64,000 bases of DNA, from NCBI GenBank assembly GCA_024803745.1, contig JANJXV010000004.1, forward strand, positions 56,897,858 to 56,961,857, given 5' to 3'. Of the stretch, positions 1 to 10,617 are shown piece after piece. The stretch is from Megascapheus bottae. Its lineage: Eukaryota > Chordata > Mammalia > Rodentia > Geomyidae. The translations under genes and the position numbers were made by a program. The notes under the pieces are model-generated. The model was not told the DNA's origin and did not search any database. It saw nothing but the letters and a program-made list of their open reading frames with translations. Position 1 is the stretch's first letter, and every line of letters starts with the position of its first letter.

Positions 1-54
1 AACCCAACTGACTAAGATAGCTACCAATTTAATTAAAAGAATACTAATGTCTGT

Positions 55-290
55 TCCTAGCTCCTCAGGAGGCTGCGATCTGAGGATTGCGGTTTGAAGC
101 CAGCCCTGGGAAGAAAGTCTGTGAGACACTTACCTCCATTTACCACGAACAAAGCAAGACACAGAGCTGTGGCTCAAGTTGTAGAACATTAGCCTTGAGC
201 AACCTCAGGGACAGTGCCCAGTTCAAGCTCTAGGACTAGCACCAAAAAACAAAAACAAAAACCAAACAACAACAACAACAAAAACCAGGA
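55..290 (+). mobile_element. Geo SINE, 5' truncated
   Basis: Downstream flank of NT5E. It enters the consensus at CTCAGGAGGCTG, continues through the tRNA-like half (GCTGTGGCTCAAGT) and ends in an A/C-rich tail with CAA repeats. Confidence 0.85.
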
Positions 291-299
291 AAAAGTACT

Positions 300-645
300 A
301 ACTGCAAAATGGCTCATAAATATGGAGGACTGAGATAAAATCAGCATACTTGCGAAGATTCATAGGCACACAACCAATTCAGATAAGCTAATGAAAATCT
401 ATATTACCTTGGATGTTTAATTTTTAGGAAATTAGTTCAGGCCTTAAAATCATGTCTACATTAGATTCTATATATCAAAGCCAGAATATCCAGTAGTCTT
501 CCATTAAAAATTACCTTTTTCTCATACTTAAAAACTGCATGTAGTTTAGTTTTTAACTCTTTTTGGAATGGGATGGAAATAGAAGGATTGCCAGATGGCC
601 TAGGGTTTATACTTAAGAGAAGTGATAAAATAGTCAAAAAGTTCA
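300..645. other. Unassigned AT-rich downstream flank
   Basis: About 345 bp between two SINEs. I see no ORF of interest, repeat or RNA structure. Confidence 0.6.
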
Positions 646-860
646 AGCCAGGCATTTGTGACTCATGCCTGTAATCCTGGCTGAGATCTAAGGATTGCCT
701 TCAGAGCCAGTGTGGGCAGCAAAGTCCTTGAGACTCTTTATCTCTAATTAACCACCCCAAAGCTGGAAGTAGTTGACTGGCTCAAATGGTACAGTGCCAG
801 GCTTAAGTGAAAAAGCCAGGGAACAGTACTCATACCTTGAGTCACACATACTGGACTGAA
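646..860 (+). mobile_element. Geo SINE, diverged
   Basis: Recognisable head GACTCATGCCTGTAATCCTG, an internal deletion in the left arm, then the ATTAACCACC linker and a decayed tRNA-like half. It abuts the presumed end of the NT5E 3' UTR. Confidence 0.8.
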
Positions 861-902
861 TTGAAAGAATAACTATTAAAGCCCAAGGTGCGTATCTTCA
901 CT

Positions 903-908
903 TTTATT
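903..908 (-). promoter_or_regulatory. NT5E: Candidate distal poly(A) signal of NT5E
   Basis: AATAAA on the minus strand, about 1.6 kb past the stop and just before the first downstream SINE. A second AATAAA at 1074-1069 could act as a proximal site. Which is used is inference. Confidence 0.55.
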
Positions 909-1180
909 GTTTAGAATCTATAATTACAAAGTGGTCTAAAGTCATTTCTTAATGCCACTGTACAATACACAAACATACTTAGAAAAATTACAAAATTTTT
1001 CCTTAAAAAGTTGTAAGATTTAGTTTACTGGGCAAGAATTTTAAAAATCCACCCCAAATGTACCTTTCTTTATTGTGTTGTACAATCTTATTTGTGTTTG
1101 TTTATGGATAATTTGTAGGTGCGCAGAACCGATGGAATTATTTTACTGCAACCACCTTCAAATTCTATCAAGTACTTATT

Positions 1181-1188
1181 TGTAAACA
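1181..1188 (-). promoter_or_regulatory. miR-30 family 8-mer site in NT5E 3' UTR
   Basis: The gene strand reads TGTTTACA, a perfect 8-mer complement to the miR-30 seed (GUAAACA plus the A opposite position 1). miR-30a repression of human CD73 is in the literature as I recall. Conservation of this exact site was not checked. Confidence 0.6.
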
Positions 1189-2519
1189 CTAGGAAACAAA
1201 CATCTTCCCTCTCCATACCTCTAGCTGCTGTTTGCTCATGATTTTTGCTCACATACTGAAACAATGTTGAGGTATCCATGTGGTCCTACTCTACCTGTTA
1301 AGCATGTGTTTGCTTTGGGGAATAAATGATTTCATCAGTCTGGATATTTTTTGGGTATCCCCCCAGGGGCATAGTATTAATCTACAAGTGTTCTTATGCC
1401 TGGACTTGAGAATGACTTATAATGGTAATTTGATTTTTAGGCAGACTGACTTCAGACATCTTATGTATACCACTTCTTAACATCAGCTCTTGTGGTCTAG
1501 AGCCCTGGGTCTCAATAGTGTGTTTGGTGTGACTAGAATATGCCTAATGTCATTTTTGGGGGAAGGGAGAGGTGCAGGGTTAGAATTACAGTTCATTTTT
1601 GAAGGTTCTGTTCTTGTGGTACCTTAAACATAAAAGCAGGGCCACACAATGTCATACAATTAACAACAGCCAAAACTACAAGTCAGGCTGTTACTTTTTC
1701 ATAAATATAATGCCCAGAAGTTCTGTCTCTTCTATAATGCAAATCAGTTTTGATGTCATCTTTCCTTTCTCTCCTGCTCCATCACTGTCTTTTACAGCCC
1801 TTGGCCTTTCCCATTATGTTTCACAAGTTTGCTCCTTGATTTACCAAAGGCACAAGGTGATCTAAGAGAATACTGTCATGTGCTTAGCCCATTAAATTTG
1901 CTATTTCAACAGGATCCAAAAAGGAAAAAGTTGAGGACAGGAATGAAAGAAGAGGCATGTCATCCATGAGCTTGGAGCCATTGACGGTTATGAAGAGATT
2001 TTCATTTTCACTCAGAACAGCAACTTGATAGAGTCGAAAGCTTGTTGGACTTGAGGTAAAAGACTTTGGGAACAGGTCATGATTTCTCAATTTGGGTTAA
2101 ATGGCTTTGAACAAGTCAGCCATTAGAGATCAGTTTCCTCATCGTCAGAGTAGGGGAAGGAGCTTGTGGGGCATTAAATGAGACGACGTGCTTTAAATCC
2201 TACCGTAAATGATAAAACAGTAAATAGTTGTTTGATGGTCCAGAAATGGATATACAGGAGACAAATCATTTGGCTTAAAGTTAATCAAATTTTGTTAACC
2301 TTTGGATGCCCACACTCTGGGTGGTGTTCTCCACATTCTCTTTCTTCTAAGTTGCTGGAGAGATCATGTCTCAATTTCTTGCTGGCACAATGCTCTAAGC
2401 TTTGCTTCTAGGAGCTTGAGGATGATGTGCCAGGTCCTAAAGCTAGGACCTAAAGGGCAGATTTGAGTCTCATTTGGGGGGAAATGTAGTTCCACATTAA
2501 TGGCAAGGATATCTCCTTG

Positions 2520-2683
2520 CTATTGGTGTAAAACAAGGATCACTGACCAAAACGAAAGAAATATTAAAGAAAAGCTTCCATGGTAATGGCTTCCTGCTGA
2601 AAATTTGATCCGACCTTCAACTGCTGGATAAATTGTTTTCATTTTTAAGATGTATTGAGAAACCACGCTGATATCTTGATCAC
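2520..2683 (-). CDS. NT5E: NT5E exon 9 (codons 520-573 and stop): GPI signal
   Basis: The acceptor TTTCCAG lies before 2683. The exon reads [20 protein letters not shown], then [17 protein letters not shown] and a hydrophobic tail [16 protein letters not shown] ending in TAG at 2522-2520. Ser548 in KFS aligns with the human GPI omega Ser549; the tail would be cleaved and replaced by the anchor. The frame continues directly from exon 8 (Gly520 split). It was too short to appear as a long open frame and was found by its match to the human C-terminus. Confidence 0.96.
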
Positions 2684-5600
2684 CTGGAAAAAGATATACA
2701 ATAATGGAACTGCAGAAAAAGTAATTACCAATCTATAATAAGAGGATGGGACAGTTTCTTTCTCTAAAGACTTAGGTAATTATAAAAGAGAAGGCACTCA
2801 GGAGGGTGACATTGTCGCAAAAGAAATGTACTCTTGGCTGGGAGTGTGGCCTAGTGGTAGAGTGCTTGCCTAGCAAGCATGAAGCCCTGGGTTTGATTCC
2901 TCCGTACCACATACACAGAAAACGCAGGAAGTAGTGCTGTAGGTTTGAGTGGTAGAATACTAGCTTTGAGAAAGCCCAAGAACATGGAAGTGGTGCTGTG
3001 GCTTAGGTGGTAGAGCACTAACCTTGAGCTGAAAAGAGCTCAGGGACAGTGCCCAGGCCCAGAGTTCAAGCCCGAGGACCAATAACAAAAAAATACCCAA
3101 AAAAGCCCAAGGACAGTGCTCAGGTCCTGATTTCAAGCCCCAGGACTGGCAAAAAGAAAAAGAAAAAGAAAAATGTACTCTTTACCTGACTTATGCGACT
3201 GTAACTCCTCTGTATATAATAAACAACTTTTAAAATGCTTTTTATTTTTTATTTAAACTTTATTATCAGGGTGATTGGGAGATTAGCATTGTGAAAATGG
3301 CAACACTGCAAAAGGCTATCTACAAACTCATATGGAATAATAAAAGACCTTGTATAGCAAAGACAATCCTTAGCAGAAAGAACAGAGCTGGATGAATTTC
3401 AATACCAAACTTCAAACTCTATTACAGAGTTATAGTAATAAAAATAGTTTGGTACTGGCACAAGAACAAGAACAGGCCTAAGGACCAATGGAATAGAACC
3501 GAAGAGCTAGAAATTAACCCGCAAACCTATGCCCTAATCTTTGATAAGGGTGTCAAAACAGTTGAATGGGGGAAAGACAGCCTTTGCAACACATGGTGCT
3601 GGCAGAATCGGTTAATCACCATAGGAAACTAAAGTTGGATCCTTATTTGTCACCGTGCACCAGAATGAACTCCAAATGGATCATAGACCTTGAGGTAAAA
3701 GCATATATCCTAAACTCTTCATAGGAAATAATATGAGATACACTAGGGGTCCTTAGCATGGGTTGAAACTTTCTCAAAAAAGGCCCAGAAACACAACAAA
3801 TCAAAGGAAGGTTGGACAAATGGGACTGCATTAAACTGCAGAGTTTCTGTATGGCAAAGGACATAGTAAGTTAAATAGAAAGCCCACAGAGTAGGAGAAG
3901 ATCTTCACTAGCCATACAACAGACAAGGGCCTTATATCTAAAATATACCTACAGCTCAGAAAATGGAATCTCTCAAAAACAAATTCTCAGAGAAACAACC
4001 ATCCCATGAAAAGGTGGGCTAGAGATTTAAAGAGAGATTTCTCTGAAGATGAAGTAAGAATGGCCAGTAGACACATGAAGAAATGTTCAACATCTCTGGC
4101 CATCAAAGAAATGCAAATTAGAAAAAATTTAAAAAGGGAAGGCATTCATTTTCAATTCCAGGGGTACTCCACAGAGACAAGAATACTGGTGATCACAAAG
4201 ACAAAGACATTGATTGAATTTTCATGCTGCATAAGCTAGTTGTTTGGAATTAGATGACTAGAGGAGTTGAAAATATTAGCCTGATTTCCACCATCTCAGG
4301 AGATACCCAGGCCTTGCAGTAAAGCATGGTCCTTCCCTGAAATTAGCTGGCACAGGATCTTTTGAAGCAGGCAGCTGCATCTGATAGCAGCAGCTTCCCT
4401 CTAAAAGCAGTAGAGGGAAGCTTGTGCAGCTGCAACCATAAATCTTAGCCTCTACATAATAGAGCTTCCCCAACCCATGTCCTTCATGCTCACATATACC
4501 TGATCTTATATAACTGTGCTCGTAGTCTCCCCCCCCACATTGGTATTCTGCCTGTAAAGTAGCCTGTCAGGTTTCTGACATTAAATTCACTTTTCTGTTT
4601 ATTTGACTGTGTGTCTGAGTGATTTTCTGAGCTGCTTCAAGAACCCTTGCCCTTCTTGCTCCCATTGAAAATCACCCAAGGAGCTGGGCACGGTGGCTCA
4701 TGACTGTAATCCTAGCTACTCAGGAGACTGAGATCTGAGGTTCACAGTTCAAATGCAGCCTGGGCACTAGAAAGTCCGTGAGATTCATCTCCAATGAATC
4801 ACCAGAAAACTGGCAATGAGGCTATGGCTCAAGGGGTAGGGCGGTAGCCCTTAGGGACAGCATCCAGGCCCAGAGTTCAAGCCCCACAACTGACAAAAAA
4901 AAAAAAGAAGGAAAAAAAATCACCCAAGGTTCCATGCTCTCTCCCATCACTGAGTGCTCTAATTTCACATCCACCAGCAGCCATCTATATCCACTGATCT
5001 TCCTTGGTGAGTGAGTTCTGGAACCCAGATTCCACTGCTAACTGCCAAAGCCTTGATACCAAGAGACTCCCTCTGGGTCTTTGCCCTCTGGGATTTTTGC
5101 CCTGTACATGGTGGATCATGGGTGACAACCCCTCTCCCCCCCTCTTCTGCAATTTCACTGGTTCAGAAACTTTTGGGGATGCCTGCTGTCCCTCATAACT
5201 GGCATGGTTTGCTCCTCATCATGGAAGGGTCCTCCTCACACATCCTCTTGGCTTCACCTTTTTTATTATTTTTTATTTATTTATTTTTGCCAGTCCTGTG
5301 GTTTGAACTCAGGGCCTGGGCACTGTCCTTGGACACTCTGCTCAAGGCTAGTGCTCTGCCACTTGAGTCACAACACCACTTTTGGCTTTTTCTGTGCATG
5401 GGGTACAAGGAATCGAACTCAGGGCTTCGTGCATGCTAGGCAAGCATTCTATCACTAGGCTATGCTCCCGGCTGGCCTCACATTTGGGATATATCTTCTG
5501 TGAGTGCTTGGGAAGATGCACAGGCTTTTCCTTTCTCCTCTCTAAGCTGAGTCTCAGCACTTCCTGTTCCCCCTTCCCCACCAACACTTCTCCCTCAGAT

Positions 5601-8600
5601 CCCACTGCCCAGCTGCCCCTTGCCACAGCTGGAGCCACTGCCCTGCCCTCCCCCCCCAACCCAATCACTCTCCCTTGCCCCAGCCTCCTATGGCTCAGCA
5701 GCCCTCTACAGTGCCAGTTCCTTTCCTTCCTCTTTGGGAAGTGGCCAGTGTCAAAGGCATTGTTGTCTCTGTCTGTCTCTCTGCCTCTCCACTTGTGCCC
5801 TTGAGAGTTGAGATGCAGGGGGGTCCTGGACCCTCCACCTCGCACCTCCTCCTCAGGTTTCTTCTCCAGGCTAGCCACCCTGGCTTAAATTTTCTTAGCT
5901 AAAACTGTTTCTCTGTCCCTCCGCAAGTCCACCCACACTCTTACTCTGTGACTCTGTCTTTCTGCTTTGTTGCTTTGTTGTTGCTTGCTTGCTTGTTTAA
6001 AGGTCAATTTGTATGCCAACTGTTTTGGTTTTGCCTGTTTTTCTAGTGTTGACCATGTGATTCTAAACTTAGGACCAATTTTCATTAACAACAACAAAAA
6101 ACCCTAAGTGTCTCTAAAACTTTTGTGCACAAGTGTGTGTGTGAACATGTTAAATCTCATTGTAATACATGAAAACTGTCATCATGGCATAAAACTTATT
6201 TGCTTTTTGACTGCAATTGTAACTAAAGTAAACCTGAAACCTTTTGTTAAAGGTGTTATTTATCAAGCATACTGCTTGTTAGAAGGAAATCTTGCTAGGT
6301 ACCAGTGGCTCACGCCTGTAATCCTAGCTACTCAGGAGGCTGAGATCTGAGGATCAAGGTTCAAAGCCAGCCTGGGCACAAAAGGACCTGCGACTCTTAT
6401 CTCCAATTAACCTCTAGAAAATGGGAAGTGGGCTTGGCTCAAGGGATCAAGCCAAGGCCATCCTATTACTGCAGGCAAGTGGAGGCTTCACTTACACTGC
6501 CCTGCCACATCTTGCCCTGGCCTTCTCAGACCTCAGCACCCTACAGATCCCAGCCCCAGTGACTCCTTGATGCCCCCGTGTCAGCAGAAAATAGCCAGAT
6601 AGAACCACAATGCCCTCAACTTTTTATACCCCTTCAGAGTTTCAACTGATGGCAAACTGCTTTGCTCTCATAACTCCATGCTGCTCCTGTGGCCCACTCA
6701 CCACCTTCCCCTGGGGACCCCCTCTTGGTTCTCAGAAAAATGTCACCCCCAGCCTTATCTTAATGTGCAGGATTGCTGGTGCAGGAGGACACCCCTACCG
6801 TAAAACCAGCCGAACAAGACAGGAGCAGAACCCTCCCCCCACAAAAATGGAAAGATGTATAAAAAACAACGAGCCTCCTGTTCTCTCTGCACCTTTTCCA
6901 GTCACTCTTACAGGGCAGAGATTTCATGTATGTCCCCAATACCATCAAGCACTTGCTCCTTTAGCCTCCCTCCTCCATGGGATGGTCCCTACCCTGTTAA
7001 ACCTTCCACCCCTACAGCCTCCAGGGTCCAGGAATGCCTGCATTGGATTTACAGCTATCTGCCTAGGGTGCCTCCTTCGGCACAGTCCCCACACGATCTC
7101 TAGCTCTGCAGATTGCAAAGACAGTGGAGCGGAGCCTGCCCATTATTCTGGAAGACATGACAACAGTGAAACAACCTGAGGACTGCTCTCCACGGATGAG
7201 TAACCTCCTTTCTTCCCCATCCCGTTACTATCAATTTCTTAATATTTTAGTGCAGGAGCTCCACTTGCAAAGCATACTATCTGACTCTACTTCAGAAGAA
7301 ATCTAGACCTTTCCTCACTTTCTTTTTTATTCTCTTGTCTTCTTCTATCCTGAATAATGTTTTTTTTTGCCCTTGGTATTTTGGAGACGTTGAAGCTCAC
7401 AGTCTGTCCAGTGGAGCCCCAGGTATATAAACCATTTGCCTAGATCTTTGCATGATCATCTCCTTTTCCCAGTGGGTGCTTTCCTCAGCCTGGTGCCCCT
7501 CCATCAGATGTGCCAGACCCACAGTCTCTCCTTCAACCTAAGACAGGCCTGCACTTCAGGTGGTTATTATGTGAAAAATTACCAGTATGATCCTAAGACT
7601 TTTTTTTTCCAGGCCTGGGCTTGAGCTCACTGTCCTTGGACTTTTTCAAAGCTAGAGCTCTACCACATGAGCCTCAGCACCACTTCTGGCTTTTTTCTAT
7701 GTATGTGGTACCAAGCACTCTACCACTAGGCCAAACTCCCGGCCAATCCTACAACCTTCTGTCTCATCTCAGATGAGAACAGTGACCATTACAAACAGGA
7801 CTCTACTTACTATGGCTACCCTTCCTGGAGCTGCAAATTTCACTGCCATTTTACTGCCATCCCCTAGACCTCAACCAAAAATTTGGCCTGGGAAACAGTT
7901 GTGCATAGCATGAAAGTCCTGCAACAGTGTTAAATATCCATTATCTTCCTAAAAGCATCTCACTTGGAAAAGTCTATTAAACAGTCTCTCCTTCTTTTTT
8001 TTTCTTCTTCCAATCCTGGGGCTTGAACTCGGGGCCTGAGCACTGTCCTTGGACTTTCTCAAGGCCAGAACACTACGACTTGAGTCACAGCATCACTTTC
8101 AGCTTTTTCTATATATGAGGTACCAAGGAATTGAACTTGGGTCTTTGTGCATGCTAGGCAAGCACTGTACTACTAGGCCAAACTCCTGGACCAGTGTCTC
8201 CATCTTCTTCAAGCCCGTAATTACACTGCACCAGATAGTTTCCTTTGTATTCAATTATGGTAATCCCTGTGGCTTTGGCTTCTATTAATGTTTCTGCTAA
8301 AGATAAAGCGTGCTCTCCACCCATCATCACCCTTACAGTACACAAATTCCCCTTATAGTTCCTCTGCTGTCCTGCCGAACCCCAGTTTGGTCTTACCAAA
8401 CCTTTAGTCAGCCCCAAGGGAACCATCTTTTGGTGCAGCTCCTCTTTGACTAGGCTCTCCCCCCCTCACACTGGTGTCTCCAATTCCACAGTACACTTTG
8501 TACTCCCACACTGAGCTCAAAACCCTAAGCACCCTCACCTCAAACCCACATCTAGCCATTTTTTCTCCCGGTTCTGGTGGGAGTGAGCTTGGTGTCTGCC

Positions 8601-9398
8601 ATCGTCTCCATATCTACCATTCCAACCAACAACTCAGTAAATGTCCACTCTCCTCCACCGAGGGCTCCCCTGAGGCCCTACACCTTCTACAAACTCAATT
8701 CTTTGGCTGATGTCACACTTCCAAACAGGACAACCCTGGATCTCCTCACTGCAGAAAAGGGTGGGCCATACATTTTCTTCCAGGAAAAGTGTTGCTACTA
8801 TGTAAACATGTCAGAACAGGTGGAAGAGAATATACAGGCACTAGAAAAGCTTGCTGTTGACTCATGCGCTAGGGACTCTTCCTCATCTCTTTAATCTTCC
8901 GCTACATGGGTTTCGCATCTGGTGGCTCCCCTTACAGCCATTTTCGTTTTACTTTTAATTTTATGTTAAATTTTTAGATGCCTGCAAAACATCCTTACAG
9001 AAAGAGCAAGAGCTTTCACCAACCAGAATGGTCAATCAGATGCTCCTGGGATAAGACCATGTTGCCCCTCTCCCAGAAGACACTTTCACATCCCTCCCCA
9101 CATTATCCAGCCCGAAGCAGGGGCCTTTGTCTGTACACCCTCCTGTGGTATTCCCACAAAAAATAATCAAAAATGGGAGGAATGTTAACCTTCATCTCAG
9201 GAGACACCCCACCGTCCTAGGCCTTGAAGTAAAGCATGGTCCTTCCCCAAAATTAGCTGGCACAGGCCTTTTAAAGCAGGCAATTGCAAGTGATAACAGT
9301 AACTCCCGCTGGAATCAGTATTCTGTTTATGTGGCGACAACCATAAATGGTAACAACATCCCCCTGAAGCAATTTTCTGCTTATACAACTTTGCTTTG

Positions 9399-9429
<31 letters not shown>

Positions 9430-10552
9430 TCCTTCCTTCCTTCCTTCCTTCCTTCCTTCCTTCCTTCCTTCCTTCCCTCCCTCCCTCCCTCCCCCCCTCC
9501 TTTCCTTCCTTCCTTCCTTCCTTCCTTCCTTCCTTCCTTCCTTCCTTCCTTCCTTCCTTCCTTCCCTCTTCTTTTCTCCTTTCTTTCTTTGACAGTCTTG
9601 GGGCTTGGACTCAGGGACTGGGCACTGTCCCTGAGCTTCTTTTGCTCAAGGCTAGTGCTTTACCACTTGAGCTCAACCTTACTTGTGGGCTTTTTCTGTG
9701 TATGTGGTAGTGAGGAATCGAACCCAGGGCTTCATCCATGCTAAGCAAGCACTCTACCACTAGGCCACATTCCCAGCTGCCAGTAGCTCCCTTTTCAACC
9801 CAGGTCTGTTGGTCCTGAATACTTTTGGGGCTGAGAGAGGAAGAGACCCATGTGCATACCGGAGTCATGTTTTAACATTTCCTTTTTAATCATCTGGAAT
9901 CCGTCGCCCCCGCTGGCCAGGTAGCTGGGGAGGATCACTTTGTATGTTTCGTCCAAGTTGAGAGGCTCATACTGAGGCACGCGGCACCGGGTACACAGCA
10001 CATCCAAGCTGACCACTCTGTCCCCAGGTTTCCGGGAAAGATCATACACCACATGGATTCCTAGAAAAGAATTTGTGAAATAAAAACAAAACAAAGAAAT
10101 TCAAGCTGGGCACTGGTGGCTCACGCTTGTAATCCTACCTACTCAGGAAGCTGAGATATGAGGGTCGAGGTTCAAAGCCATCCCGGGCACAAACGTCCAT
10201 GAGACTCATCTCCAATTAACTACCAGAAAACTGAAGTGGTGTGGTGGCTCAAGTAGTAGAGTGCTGAGCTCTTCAGCTCAAGGACAGCAACCGGGCACAG
10301 AGTTCAAGGTCCATGACAAGAAGAAGAGGAAGAGGAAGAAGAAGAAAAGAAAGAAGAAGTTGTTGAAGAATTTTAAAAACAAAAATCCCCAAAACTAGAC
10401 CCAAGGGAGACTTCTGTTGAATAAGGAAGGGATTCTCACCAGTATCTGGACCTAAGGTGCTAGATTTGCTTTTCTTTCAGGTTAAGCTTAAGTAAAATTT
10501 CATCAAGGAAATCAAAGGGAGGTTGTAATGACTCTAGGTTATGGTCATGTGT

Positions 10553-10617
<65 letters not shown>

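Larger units (their letters stand above)
880..2519 (-). other. NT5E: NT5E 3' untranslated region (3' end inferred)
   Basis: About 1.6 kb between the stop codon and the first SINE is repeat-free, similar to the roughly 1.7-kb human 3' UTR. On the gene strand AATAAA motifs lie at 1074-1069 and 908-903; the latter is the likelier main site given the length. Several AUUUA pentamers cluster near 2090-2225, and an 8-mer miR-30-type site is at 1188-1181. The exact cleavage site cannot be read from sequence alone. Confidence 0.75.
6460..8895 (+). pseudogene. env-like remnant (surface and transmembrane parts) of the endogenous retrovirus
   Basis: A degenerate env-like region. Near 8560-8650 lies a hydrophobic fusion-peptide-like stretch. 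At 8700-8850 there is the gamma-type transmembrane ectodomain: a heptad-like segment, LLTAEKGG, and a paired-Cys CCYYVN motif. The first Cys expected six residues before that pair is a Tyr codon. Frames change several times, SINEs interrupt at 7601-7744 and 7994-8193, and a stop ends the longest piece at 8892, so no envelope protein can be made. Confidence 0.65.
4274..9395 (+). mobile_element. Decayed class-I (gamma-type) endogenous retrovirus
   Basis: Two related LTRs (4274 to about 4680 and 9183 to about 9395) bracket a 4.5-kb internal region in intron 8, antisense to NT5E. The blocks CTTGAAGTAAAGCATGGTCC / CCTTGCAGTAAAGCATGGTC and TTAGCTGGCACAGG recur in both. The internal part holds a gag-like remnant near 5620-5900 and env-like sequence from about 6460 to 8895. 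I see no reverse transcriptase, protease or integrase, so pol is deleted. At least five SINEs have since landed in it. All viral frames are broken by stops and shifts; it is a fossil. Confidence 0.8.

Noticed and set aside
2836..3170. Two separate nested SINE insertions
   Set aside because: Only one pair of target repeats is seen; no inner duplication around the Geo-like arm.
5000..5130. Primer-binding site for the intron-8 provirus
   Set aside because: Several TGG-starting 18-mers were considered; none had convincing tRNA complementarity or spacing from an LTR end.
5348..5878. 176-codon minus-strand frame
   Set aside because: Lies over a reverse SINE and the gag-like remnant on the opposite strand; no family similarity seen.
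6610..7179. 189-codon plus-strand frame
   Set aside because: Not an independent gene: it lies within the decayed retroviral interior and shows only broken env-like text.
9127..9744. Long frame encoding Leu-Pro-Ser-Phe repeats
   Set aside because: It is translation of the (TTCC)n tract plus a SINE.
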